Source: Mesorhizobium tianshanense (lineage in GTDB: Bacteria > Pseudomonadota > Alphaproteobacteria > Rhizobiales > Rhizobiaceae). From it: 64,000 nt of DNA. The DNA lies in contig NZ_VLKT01000011.1 in NCBI RefSeq assembly GCF_007830515.1, forward strand, positions 1 to 64,000, read 5' to 3'. Numbering within the stretch: position 1 is the stretch's first letter; every line of letters starts with the position of its first letter. The notes beneath the pieces were generated by a model. It did not search any database. It saw only the letters and a list, made by a program, of their open reading frames with translations, and had not been told where the DNA came from. Shown here piece by piece: positions 1-6,982 of the stretch. A program made the position numbers and the translations under genes.

Positions 1-1284
1 GGCGAAGACGAAGCTGTCGTTTCCCGTTCCGCCCGTGAGGATATCGGCGCCAGGGCCACCGATGAGCCGGTCCGACCCGCCCCGACCGTCCAGCTGATCG
101 CCGCCGCCGAGGCCTTCGAGCGTGTTCGCTCCGCCGTTGCCCACCATGGCGTTGGCGAGCCCGTTGCCTTTTCCCGCCAGATTGGCAGCCGACCTCAGGA
201 AGAGGTTTTCGACATTGTCGGCCAGGGTCCAGTCTATATAAGCATGCGTTTCGTCAATGCCGCCATTGGCCTCCTCGATGGTTTTGTCACCGGCGTTGTC
301 GACATAGTAGACGTCAGCACCCGCGCCGCCGACAAGCGTGTCGGCGCCGACCCCGCCGATGAGTTGGTCGGAACCGCCGCGGCCCTCCAGGACGTCATCG
401 CCCGCCAGCCCATCCAGCACGTTGGCTCCCTCGTTTCCTCCGAGTTGGTCGGCAAAGGAAGAGCCTGTAAGATTTTCAATGCTGGTGAAGGTATCGCGGT
501 CACTTCCGATGCCGGTCCCGTCCAGACCGAAGTGTTGTTCCAAGGCGTCGATCCAATATGAGGCGATTTTTGCATAACCCTCGGCAGTCGGATGCAGTCC
601 GCTATCAAGCGGCGGTGCTGTGATGTCATCTGGTGTCAGATCACGCATGTCGACAAAGATGACCTTATGCCCTTGGGCGGCCAGTTCAGAGATCAGACCG
701 GGCATTGCATCGTTGTAGGCGTCGACCCGGTCCGCACGCGCCTGTGACTGCTGCCCGACGCGAATGGGAGGCAAGGAACCGACGAAGACGGTCAAGGCGG
801 GATCGCTCGAACTCAAGCTGAGCAACAGGTTGCGCAAATCCTGCAGCATCGTTGGCACGCTATCGGTCGCGCTATCGTTCGTTCCGGCGATCAGCAGCGC
901 GGCGTCGGCCTTGGTAGCCGCCACAATGTCGTCGTCTATTCCGTTCAGCTGATTCAGCGTCCAGCTGCGGTGTCCTTCGTGATCGCGATCTTGCATGCTG
1001 GCGGGCCCGTTGGACAGGGAGCCGACGAAATCGATCTTGACGTTGAGTGCGTCCAACCGTTCCAGCATGAACTTCCGATATCCGCCACTTTCGGTATCGG
1101 ACGAGCTGGCGATCACTCCATATGTGATGGAGTCGCCGAGCGGCAGTATCGAAAGCAACTTGTAGGCATGCCCGGAGGCCAAATCGGCAATGACTCCACG
1201 GGAAGAAGCCTTGTAGCTTACACTGTCCAAGCTGCCTCCGCCGACGAACGCATCTGGACGGTTGCTGTCATAGAATACAGTCAC
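1..1284 (-). CDS. SGNH/GDSL hydrolase with RTX calcium-binding repeats (3' end outside window)
   Basis: Secreted esterase/lipase-like protein; 428 codons are visible and the C-terminus lies beyond base 1. The start is a GTG at 1284 with AGAGGAGAG just upstream. After about 50 residues comes the SGNH block I (LGDSITYG), then a GTNDS block and a C-terminal DSGLHPTAEGY block carrying the Asp/His pair, so the catalytic domain looks complete at about residues 50-245. Glycine/aspartate nonapeptides of the GGxGxDxLxGG type follow and run off the window, as expected for a calcium-loaded beta-roll exported by a type I secretion system. No Sec signal is visible, which fits that route. Oddly, the first 45 residues resemble RTX flanking sequence (DSVSYKASSRGVIADLASG), so the hydrolase sits between RTX-like segments. 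No secretion genes are nearby. The substrate is unknown. Confidence 0.85.
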   Translation of the reverse strand, partial: MTVFYDSNRPDAFVGGGSLDSVSYKASSRGVIADLASGHAYKLLSILPLGDSITYGVIASSSDTESGGYRKFMLERLDALNVKIDFVGSLSNGPASMQDRDHEGHRSWTLNQLNGIDDDIVAATKADAALLIAGTNDSATDSVPTMLQDLRNLLLSLSSSDPALTVFVGSLPPIRVGQQSQARADRVDAYNDAMPGLISELAAQGHKVIFVDMRDLTPDDITAPPLDSGLHPTAEGYAKIASYWIDALEQHFGLDGTGIGSDRDTFTSIENLTGSSFADQLGGNEGANVLDGLAGDDVLEGRGGSDQLIGGVGADTLVGGAGADVYYVDNAGDKTIEEANGGIDETHAYIDWTLADNVENLFLRSAANLAGKGNGLANAMVGNGGANTLEGLGGGDQLDGRGGSDRLIGGPGADILTGGTGNDSFVFA

Positions 1285-2217
1285 AGCAGTCTCTCCTCTT
1301 GGCAAAGGGGCACGCTCAACTGGAAGTCACCCACCAAAGGGCATAGGGGTACGAAGCGCTGACGGGGTTGGTGAGAAGCCTACATGACGAGTTCCTTGGA
1401 TATCACTGGCGTAGGTTTGTTCTCCGTCTATGCTGCCTCCAGGGAATGCGGCCGGACCGCCCGCTCGAGAATATGATCAAATGGACGGAGTTGCCGGCAT
1501 TCGTTGACGGCCTGTTCGACTTGGATGTCGAGAACCATTGTGTATGGCCTCTTCAGACGGTAGTCCGGTGCAGCCGAGGCCGATACGATCGGGCCCCATG
1601 CAGGTCAGCGAGGCAATTTCAATGTTGCATCGCATTATTGATGCGATGCAACATGATATTTGCCACTACTTTGGGTAGCTGGGCAACACTTTTTTTACGC
1701 CTGCAACACCTCCGGGGCGACTACCAGTGGCGTCGGCCGGTGTCCACGATCCGAGGAGCTCAAAATCATTCTTGGTCGTATTGCTATCCATACCTGTAAT
1801 CAAATCATTCGCAGGGCCCACAAGGCGGCCTACGCCGGATGCTTACTGAGGGTCTGCTCATCACCACCCTTCTGCGTCGCCTGGTGGGGAAGGACCGCTT
1901 CGTCGGAGGAGCGGTTGTTCATTCGGCGACGAGCAACGGCAACAATTGGCGCACGTGATCGGTTGGTGCGTTCTCCCTTCAGATTGCCTGATGAAGCTCG
2001 GGAAAGTCTGGCCAGGGTAGAAAGTTGCCATCCAGGCTCATCTGCCAGAATGAGCAAGTAGCGCCGAAACCGGAAGATGGAACTGCTTCGCAACAAGGTC
2101 CGATTTACTAGGTGAGCAGACCTCTGGTCCGCTAGAGTCCCAAGTCTCCACCTGGCCGCAGACCGAAAAACCCGGAAAACGCTTATCTCATGGTAAGCTG
2201 ATGCATCTGGAGCGCCT
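1285..2217. other. Long non-coding stretch without a convincing gene
   Basis: About 930 bases between the SGNH-RTX gene and the ECF sigma gene. Open frames on both strands here have arginine/cysteine-rich translations with no recognisable domain and no convincing ribosome binding sites. The only clear structure is a perfect 14-bp inverted repeat at 1622-1654, listed separately. The region may hold promoters for the divergent flanking genes or decayed sequence. Confidence 0.5.
1622..1654. promoter_or_regulatory. Perfect 14-bp inverted repeat, operator-like
   Basis: ATGTTGCATCGCAT at 1622-1635 is followed by a 5-base loop (TATTG) and its exact reverse complement at 1641-1654. There is no T-run after it, so it does not look like a terminator. 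The arm length and AT-containing centre suit a dimeric DNA-binding protein. It sits about 560 bases before the sigma gene and 340 bases before the RTX gene on the other strand. The binding protein is unknown. Confidence 0.55.
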
Positions 2218-2790
2218 ATGAAGAAGCCGACCGGCTCCACCGAGGCAATGAGGATTGAGGACCTTGACGACGCGGGGCTGGTTGAACACGCGCGACAGCG
2301 TGACTCCGCCGCATTCTGGTTAATCATCAAGCGTCACAATCAGCGGCTTCACCGGGTCGCCCGCGCCGTCCTGAATGACGACACCGAGGCCGAGGACGTA
2401 CTTCAGGAGACCTATATCCACGCCTTCACCCATCTGGCCGAATTCCGCGCGGAGGCGCGGCTGTCGACCTGGCTCACCCGGATCGCGCTGAACGAGGCGC
2501 TGGGACGCCGCCGGAAAAGGCGGCCCACCGTAGACGTGAAAGCCATCGAAGGCATGGTCGCTCCGTTCAGCGCCGACAAGCCTGATCCCGAAGAGGCGGC
2601 CGCTCTCGCTGAAATCCGCAGCCTCCTGGAGCGAGCCGTCGGTGGCTTGCCAGAGCCGTTTCGCATCGTCTTTGTCATGCGGGACGTCGAGGAAATGAGC
2701 ATTGAGGAAACGGCTTTTCTTTTGGCATTGCGACCTCAGACAGTGAGCACCCGTCTTTATCGCGCACGCCGGCTGTCGCTTGGCAGTTAA
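2218..2790 (+). CDS. ECF sigma-70 factor, C-terminal tail replaced by the end of an inserted element
   Basis: RNA polymerase sigma factor of the extracytoplasmic-function group. Region 2 is visible as DAEDVLQETYIHAF and STWLTRIALNEALGRRRKRR at about residues 55-100. Region 4 follows as LPEPFRIVFVMRDVEEMS and the HTH ending TVSTRLYRARR at about 140-185. ATG 2218 is preceded by GGAG at good spacing. After RARR the frame enters the terminal repeat of the element at 2774 and ends LSLGS-stop, so the natural last 20-40 residues are lost. The HTH is nearly complete, so residual function cannot be excluded. There is no anti-sigma gene beside it; whatever lay downstream was displaced by the element. 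Confidence 0.8.
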   Translation: MKKPTGSTEAMRIEDLDDAGLVEHARQRDSAAFWLIIKRHNQRLHRVARAVLNDDTEAEDVLQETYIHAFTHLAEFRAEARLSTWLTRIALNEALGRRRKRRPTVDVKAIEGMVAPFSADKPDPEEAAALAEIRSLLERAVGGLPEPFRIVFVMRDVEEMSIEETAFLLALRPQTVSTRLYRARRLSLGS

Positions 2791-2793
2791 TCG

Positions 2794-2953
2794 GGGTCTT
2801 CCTCAAATTGTGTGGTGCTGCTCATACTTGCCGCCATATCCGCACGTTTGGACCGTTTGAAGCACGCATCGTGCGTCGCGCGGTCGCTGAACCGCTCAGA
2901 ATATCCACTTTGGGGCTCTGTTTCGGGGCCATCACACAATTTGAGGAAGACCC
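2794..2953 (+). repeat. 160-bp repeat unit, copy 1
   Basis: The unit begins GGGTCTTCCTC and ends GAGGAAGACCC, so it carries its own terminal inverted repeat of about 20 bp. It is the left arm of the snap-back element. It is identical to copy 2 (3238-3397, opposite orientation) and nearly identical to copy 3 (32182-32341). No protein is encoded. Confidence 0.85.
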
Positions 2954-3237
2954 GTTAATCGTGAGAATGACGCCTTTTCGATTACAGTTGGCAAGCAATG
3001 CACAGAATGGGAGAACGCACACTCAAAAAGAAAATCAACCCGCATCAGCGGCAAGGAAAGGAAGAAGCAGAAACGGCAGCCGAACGCCAGCGAAAATACC
3101 AAACACGGACCATGAAAACACAAAGGATCAAAGAAAATAAAAATGACCCGAATACAGTAAAAAAGCAAATCCAAGCTATCAAATTAACGCAACAAACAAC
3201 CAAACGAAACCGAAAACAACGAATTCTCACGATTAAC

Positions 3238-3397
3238 GGGTCTTCCTCAAATTGTGTGATGGCCCCGAAACAGAGCCCCAAAGTGGATATTCTGAGCGGT
3301 TCAGCGACCGCGCGACGCACGATGCGTGCTTCAAACGGTCCAAACGTGCGGATATGGCGGCAAGTATGAGCAGCACCACACAATTTGAGGAAGACCC
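3238..3397 (-). repeat. 160-bp repeat unit, copy 2 (inverted)
   Basis: Exact reverse complement of copy 1 over the whole unit, forming the right arm of the snap-back element. The identity extends outward on both sides of the unit, so the duplicated segment is longer than the unit itself. Confidence 0.85.
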
Positions 3398-3400
3398 CGT

Positions 3401-3929
3401 TTAACTGCCAAGCGACAACTTCTTTTCCGCGAGCATCACGTCCCAGGCGTCTCCGAGTTCCGCTTTTGGTGACCGCTCAAGGATGGCGAAGAACCCTTCC
3501 ACCAACGGGAAACAGGAGGCGATCGCTTGCCGGATCGCGTCCTTGGGCGCCTCGGAGTGGTAATGCTCGAACTCATTGCGAAGCTTCTGAAGATCCTTGA
3601 TGTTTCCGGCCGGCCAGGTCAGCCCAAACCCTTTGAACTGCTCACGCAATTCATTCAGGTCAATCGTCTGAAATCCCTTTGGCTCATAAACGATATCGCC
3701 CTCGTTGTTTCAGAACGGGTGCGAATTTCGAGGCAAGAATCTCCATCGGGTCGACATTTGGCGCGGCATTAAGAAGGCACTGTTTCCCCAGCAGCAGTTC
3801 ACCCGCGTAGAAGTTTCGCAGCGCGCTTACCGGCCGACGCTCATCATTGGACTGGAAGTCTTCGACTACGCCGCGAGCGTAGCCGTCGAGCGCAACCAGG
3901 CGGATGCTGAGCGGTCGCAACGAGCGCAC
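3401..3929 (-). pseudogene. Hypothetical protein with HEPN-like motif; frameshifted and 3'-truncated
   Basis: Two minus-strand frames join into one protein of about 170 residues. The first part runs from 3929 to about 3707; the second begins DIVYEPKGF and continues to the element at 3417. Removing one A from an AAA at about 3707-3710 (minus-strand codons CTG AAA CAA) restores a single frame reading VLNNEGDIVYEPKGF. The 3' end then runs into the element, which supplies LSLGS-stop. The sequence LRNEFEHYHSEAP contains an R-x4-H motif inside a helical stretch, reminiscent of HEPN domains, but the family is not certain. It is either a true single-base insertion or a sequencing error. The truncation by the element is real in either case. 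Confidence 0.65.
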
Positions 3930-3944
3930 CGACTCGCGCCCGGT

Positions 3945-4376
3945 TTAGGCAACCTTGGGTGCGAGCTTGATCAGCTTCTCCAGCCGGCCAAGGGTCGAGC
4001 CCCAACCGTGCTTACCCATCTCGACCATTTCGTCAGTGATGCCTGACTGCACGAGCGTGAAGCGCGAGCCGCCCTTGCCGTCCGACGCGATTTCGAAGCG
4101 GACGGTACTGTCGACCTCCTCACCCGGCACGTTCATGGTGAACTCGACGGCGTGCGGCGGCACTACGTTCTTCACTACGCCGCGCATTTCGAAGGGGCCA
4201 CGCGCACTGTTAAGGACGAGCGACCACGGCCCAAGGCGAGTGAGGTCGAGGTTGGCTTCCGTTGCCGTTGTGCCTTCCGGACCCCACCACTTCAGGAGGT
4301 TTTCGGCCTCGGTGACGTAGGCGAACAACTGCGCCGGTGCGATGGGGTATTCGCGCTCGATCCTGAGCTCGCTCAT
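3945..4376 (-). CDS. SRPBCC/AHSA1-domain protein
   Basis: A 143-residue START-like ligand-binding fold of the activator-of-Hsp90-ATPase type. N-terminal REYPIAPAQLFAYVTEAENLLKWW is the typical first strand and helix, WGPEG follows, and the C-terminal helix carries the GWGSTLGRLEKL pattern. Its start overlaps the end of the upstream ArsR gene by four bases (ATGA), so the two are translationally coupled. ArsR-SRPBCC pairs are common in Rhizobiales and Actinobacteria, and the regulator probably controls this small operon. The ligand is unknown. Length is normal for the family. Confidence 0.88.
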   Translation of the reverse strand: MSELRIEREYPIAPAQLFAYVTEAENLLKWWGPEGTTATEANLDLTRLGPWSLVLNSARGPFEMRGVVKNVVPPHAVEFTMNVPGEEVDSTVRFEIASDGKGGSRFTLVQSGITDEMVEMGKHGWGSTLGRLEKLIKLAPKVA

Positions 4377-4693
4377 TTTCGTTTCTCCTTTTCGATGACG
4401 TGGCCGAGCCGGTCGAGGCTCTGCTCCCAGAATTCACGGTAGGTCAGCGACCATTGCCCAATGGCGCGCATCGCCTCGGGACGGACCGAATAGAGCCGGC
4501 GCTGGGCGTCGACACGCTGGATGACGATGCCGGCCTCGCGCAGCACTCTGAAGTGATGCGACATCGCAGGTGCCGACATCTCGCCGTCAGCGACGAGATC
4601 TCCAGCTGCGAGTTCGCCGTCGCGCAGAAGGCGCTCGACGATTGCGAGACGGACATCGTTCCCAAGGGCAGCAAAAGTGTCTGTGAGTGACAT
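4373..4693 (-). CDS. ArsR/SmtB-family winged-helix repressor
   Basis: A 106-residue repressor that starts MSLTDTFAALGNDVRLAIVE, the usual ArsR opening helix. The recognition helix is in APAMSHHFRVLREAGIV and the wing in DAQRRLYSV. There is no ELCVCDL metal-binding box, so it belongs to the non-metal subgroup that travels with SRPBCC proteins. It is the first gene of a two-gene operon with a 4-bp overlap to the AHSA1 gene. An imperfect palindrome at 4700-4732, immediately upstream of the start, is a likely autoregulatory operator. Confidence 0.9.
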   Translation of the reverse strand: MSLTDTFAALGNDVRLAIVERLLRDGELAAGDLVADGEMSAPAMSHHFRVLREAGIVIQRVDAQRRLYSVRPEAMRAIGQWSLTYREFWEQSLDRLGHVIEKEKRK

Positions 4694-4699
4694 AACGTA

Positions 4700-4732
4700 T
4701 TTCCACGATCGCTTAATTAAAGATCATGGAAA
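4700..4732. promoter_or_regulatory. Candidate ArsR operator (imperfect palindrome)
   Basis: TTTCCACGATC (4700-4710) and GATCATGGAAA (4722-4732) are inverted repeats with one mismatch around an AT-rich 11-base centre containing TTAATTAA. A possible -35 (TTGACG, minus strand, 4746-4741) lies just upstream, with AT-rich -10 candidates inside the palindrome. Binding here would block transcription of the ArsR-SRPBCC operon. Confidence 0.5.
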
Positions 4733-4949
4733 ACAATCGTCGTCAACCGTGTGGTTCGGTGGCTCGACTTCGGCGGCAGCTTAGGCTGCTTCTTCGCAGC
4801 CGGTGGGGAGGGGATGACGTCGTTGAGCAAGCTATTAGCGCGCCGAGCCTGATCGGTTGGCGCCGACGTCGGCTGCAGATCGAACGCTGCTTTTTGCTGG
4901 CGCACGAACAATAGGCGGCGAAGCAGCTCGCGCCGGATTGAGAGGCGTC

Positions 4950-5156
4950 ATGAAACAAGCGAGGTCCGCATGGCTCCTCACCGGCGAACCTTCCGAAATA
5001 GCGGAGCAGTTCGCGGGGCTGTTGTGGGGATGTCTGATGGTGCGCCTGATGCTTCGTGTCGTCGATCAGCCAAGTCCCCGCCAGATGGTGCAGCGCGCTC
5101 ACAAAGCCACGGTCGCTTTTCTGCGGCTTTATGCCCAGACAGACGCCGGGAGGTAG
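4950..5156 (+). pseudogene. C-terminal fragment of a TetR-family regulator
   Basis: The frame reads MKQARSAWLLTGEPSEIAEQ, then FAGLLWGCLMVRLMLRVVD and RAHKATVAFLRLY. This matches the ligand-domain tail of TetR/AcrR regulators (compare the family pattern FxxLLWGDLMVxLLL). No HTH domain is found upstream in any frame, so the N-terminal 120 or so residues are missing. It is a remnant, perhaps left by the rearrangements that also affected the left part of the window. The assignment rests on pattern recall only. Confidence 0.45.
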
Positions 5157-5214
5157 AAACTTCGGTCGCGAAGTTAAGAGGTGAGGCTCGGCGCCTCGCC
5201 CGACCCTTACTCGG

Positions 5215-5691
5215 TCAGGCGGCAAGCATTGGCGCCTTCTCCTTTGCCAGAGCCTTTTCGGCAAGTCCTTCGATGACCTTGAGCAGCATGTTCCGGAACA
5301 TGCGCCGGATGATGAGGTGATCAGCCACGACGCCCACGAACCCGTATCTCGGTCGATAAGTCGTTTCCATGAACAGTCGCGTGCCGCCGCCGCTCTGCGG
5401 GAGGAGGCCAAGTGTGGTGACCGTACGGTCGACGGGAAGTGTGCCGTCGTAAATGTCGACGGTGTATGAGCGCCCCTCCTGCCAATCGATCACCTTCTCG
5501 CGGATGTAGCCCTTCCCGCCCTTGAAGTCGCACTGGCGCTCGGTGCCCAAGCCACAGGCCGGCGAACCATCCACGAGGTATGACTCCGAGAGGTGCGGGT
5601 TGAAGAAGTCGATGTTGGCGAAGTCGGCCATGAGCGCCCAGCATGTCTGCGGGCCTGCTGCGGTAGAGTATTCGACGCGCACTCTTGTCAT
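5215..5691 (-). CDS. SRPBCC family protein (polyketide cyclase/dehydrase-like)
   Basis: A 158-residue START/Bet v1-like domain: it opens RVEYSTAAGPQTCWALMADFANIDFFNP, a typical SRPBCC start, and ends in a long amphipathic C-terminal helix (MFRNMLLKVIEGLAEKAL). It is transcribed divergently from a TetR gene across a 49-base gap that contains a perfect 18-bp palindrome, so it is the probable target of that regulator. Ligand unknown. Length is usual for the family. Confidence 0.85.
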   Translation of the reverse strand: MTRVRVEYSTAAGPQTCWALMADFANIDFFNPHLSESYLVDGSPACGLGTERQCDFKGGKGYIREKVIDWQEGRSYTVDIYDGTLPVDRTVTTLGLLPQSGGGTRLFMETTYRPRYGFVGVVADHLIIRRMFRNMLLKVIEGLAEKALAKEKAPMLAA

Positions 5692-5708
5692 CTGATTCCA
5701 TCCGTGTA

Positions 5709-5726
5709 AGAGAACGATCGTTCTCT
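5709..5726. promoter_or_regulatory. Perfect 18-bp palindrome, TetR operator
   Basis: AGAGAACGATCGTTCTCT is an exact palindrome centred between the divergent SRPBCC gene (start 5691) and TetR gene (start 5741). Size, symmetry and position are those of TetR-family operators, so the regulator probably represses both directions. No test of binding is possible from sequence alone. Confidence 0.8.
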
Positions 5727-5740
5727 GTCAAGGAGTGTCG

Positions 5741-6358
5741 ATGGTTGTGGGTGAGAAAGGACCAGACGCGGACCGTGGCACAATCGTCCGTCGGGCGTTG
5801 CAGGCCTTCTGGAATCGAGGCGCTGAGGCGACTTCGTACAACGACATCGTCGCGGCCACAGGATTGAGCCGGAAGGCGCTATATGCGCTATGGCCTGAGA
5901 AGGACGCGCTCGTCCACGAGGCGATGGAGCTCTATCGCGCCGAGGTTCTGGGGCCTTTGGTGAATGGCCTCGCAGTCGGTGGACGGGCGGGACTCGAGGC
6001 ATTCTGGGACGCGCTCACAACGGGCGTTAAGACCCCCGGCTGGGCGGGCTGCTTTCTCTTTCGCTCGGCCGGTGGAGCCCTACGCGGCGACCCGGTCATC
6101 GCCAGGCACTTTGACGAACATGTCGCGCTCTTGCGAACCGGGATAACGCGCGCCATGCGGGAAGCACAGAGGGAGAGCGCGACCGATACGAAGATCGATA
6201 CCGCGGAAGCCGGCTGGCAGGTTGTGGCCGTCGCCGCTCTTATCTCGACCTACGGTGCGATGTCGGGCAACTCGCGGACGGTGACAGCGCTCATTTCAGC
6301 GGGTCGCTCGGCGTGCGGGCTTGGACGCCCCAACACGCGGGCTCCGAGGGCAGACTAG
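5741..6358 (+). CDS. TetR/AcrR-family transcriptional regulator
   Basis: About 205 residues. The N-terminal HTH is visible as ALQAFWNRGAEATSYNDIVA followed by TGLSRKALYALWPEKDALVHEA. The C-terminal ligand domain carries the GCFLFRSAGGALRGDPVIARH stretch typical of the subgroup related to a fungal-type repressor fold. ATG 5741 is chosen because AAGGAG lies 5 bases upstream; the in-frame GTG at 5735 overlaps that site. It probably represses the divergent SRPBCC gene and itself through the palindrome at 5709-5726. The 3' end overlaps the convergent membrane-protein gene by 4 bases. Confidence 0.9.
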   Translation: MVVGEKGPDADRGTIVRRALQAFWNRGAEATSYNDIVAATGLSRKALYALWPEKDALVHEAMELYRAEVLGPLVNGLAVGGRAGLEAFWDALTTGVKTPGWAGCFLFRSAGGALRGDPVIARHFDEHVALLRTGITRAMREAQRESATDTKIDTAEAGWQVVAVAALISTYGAMSGNSRTVTALISAGRSACGLGRPNTRAPRAD

Positions 6359-6735
6359 TCGCGCGACATAGCAAGCCAGGCAAGGACGGCACCCAGGATA
6401 GTGCGGAAGACAACGCTTGGGATCGCGGCGAAACCTACGATGGCGCTGAAGTAGGCGTGTAGGTCGACGGCGGATCCCGCGAACATGTAGAGGGAGAGGC
6501 TGAGGAGGATCACCGTTTGCGCCGGCGCACTCCCGCGGTGGCGCACAGCCCATACAATCGGAAGCATCGCGAGAAACGCAGCTGCGATGGTGCGAGCGAG
6601 GAACTCAGCAACCGGCGACGCCGCAATTCCGACGACGGACAGCATCGCTGCTGGCGCGAAGTAGCCTAGCGCCGCGGCCAGAAGCAACCCGAAGGTGAGC
6701 ACAACCGCGCTGAACTGAATTGCCGATCTCGTCAC
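6355..6735 (-). CDS. Small membrane protein with four predicted helices
   Basis: A 126-residue hydrophobic protein. The four segments are roughly residues 7-28 (FSAVVLTFGLLLAAALGYF), 45-65, 72-92 and 98-120. The short polar loops include VRHRGSAPAQ and DLHAYFS. I do not recognise a specific family; it resembles uncharacterised DoxX-like or DUF-type proteins found beside TetR genes. The 3' end overlaps the convergent TetR gene. No clear partner or substrate. Confidence 0.7.
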   Translation of the reverse strand: MTRSAIQFSAVVLTFGLLLAAALGYFAPAAMLSVVGIAASPVAEFLARTIAAAFLAMLPIVWAVRHRGSAPAQTVILLSLSLYMFAGSAVDLHAYFSAIVGFAAIPSVVFRTILGAVLAWLAMSRD

Positions 6736-6982
6736 ATTTTGCCCTCTCTCGACGCACTGTCAGGCGCGCATCGATCGACCGGCCGATGGCGTACTCAACG
6801 ATCAGGCGCCTGCGTCTTGCCTGAAGGCGAAGAGGGCAAGCCCGAAAGCGAGCATGATCGCACCGAAGGTACTGCCTGCGGTCCGATCGTCTTGCTACCA
6901 GATCTGCCAAGATTGTCCTAGCACAGCATGATCAGGAGAGGCTGCCTGGGACGCGAACTAATGGATACCGACAAGGCAGTCA

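Larger units (their letters stand above)
2774..3417. mobile_element. 644-bp snap-back element with about 190-bp inverted arms (no transposase)
   Basis: The outer end TGTCGCTTGGCAGTTAA occurs at 2774-2790 and as its exact reverse complement at 3401-3417. One mismatch inside that (T at 2791 against A at 3400), the arms stay identical through 2966 and 3224. Each arm contains the 160-bp repeat unit listed separately. The core, about 2968-3223, is A-rich and T-poor on the + strand and codes for nothing recognisable. The left flank is an ECF sigma gene and the right flank the 3' end of an unrelated gene on the other strand, so the two sides are not halves of one target. A rearrangement or deletion accompanied or followed insertion. 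No target duplication is seen. It is best described as a non-autonomous (MITE-like) or composite IS remnant. Confidence 0.7.

Noticed and set aside
1368..1799. Plus-strand frame of 143 codons in the gap after the RTX gene
   Set aside because: Cysteine/arginine-rich translation without any recognisable fold, and it runs across the perfect palindrome at 1622-1654.
2808..3383. Open frames inside the snap-back element
   Set aside because: They arise from the repeat arms and the A-rich core on both strands and resemble no protein.
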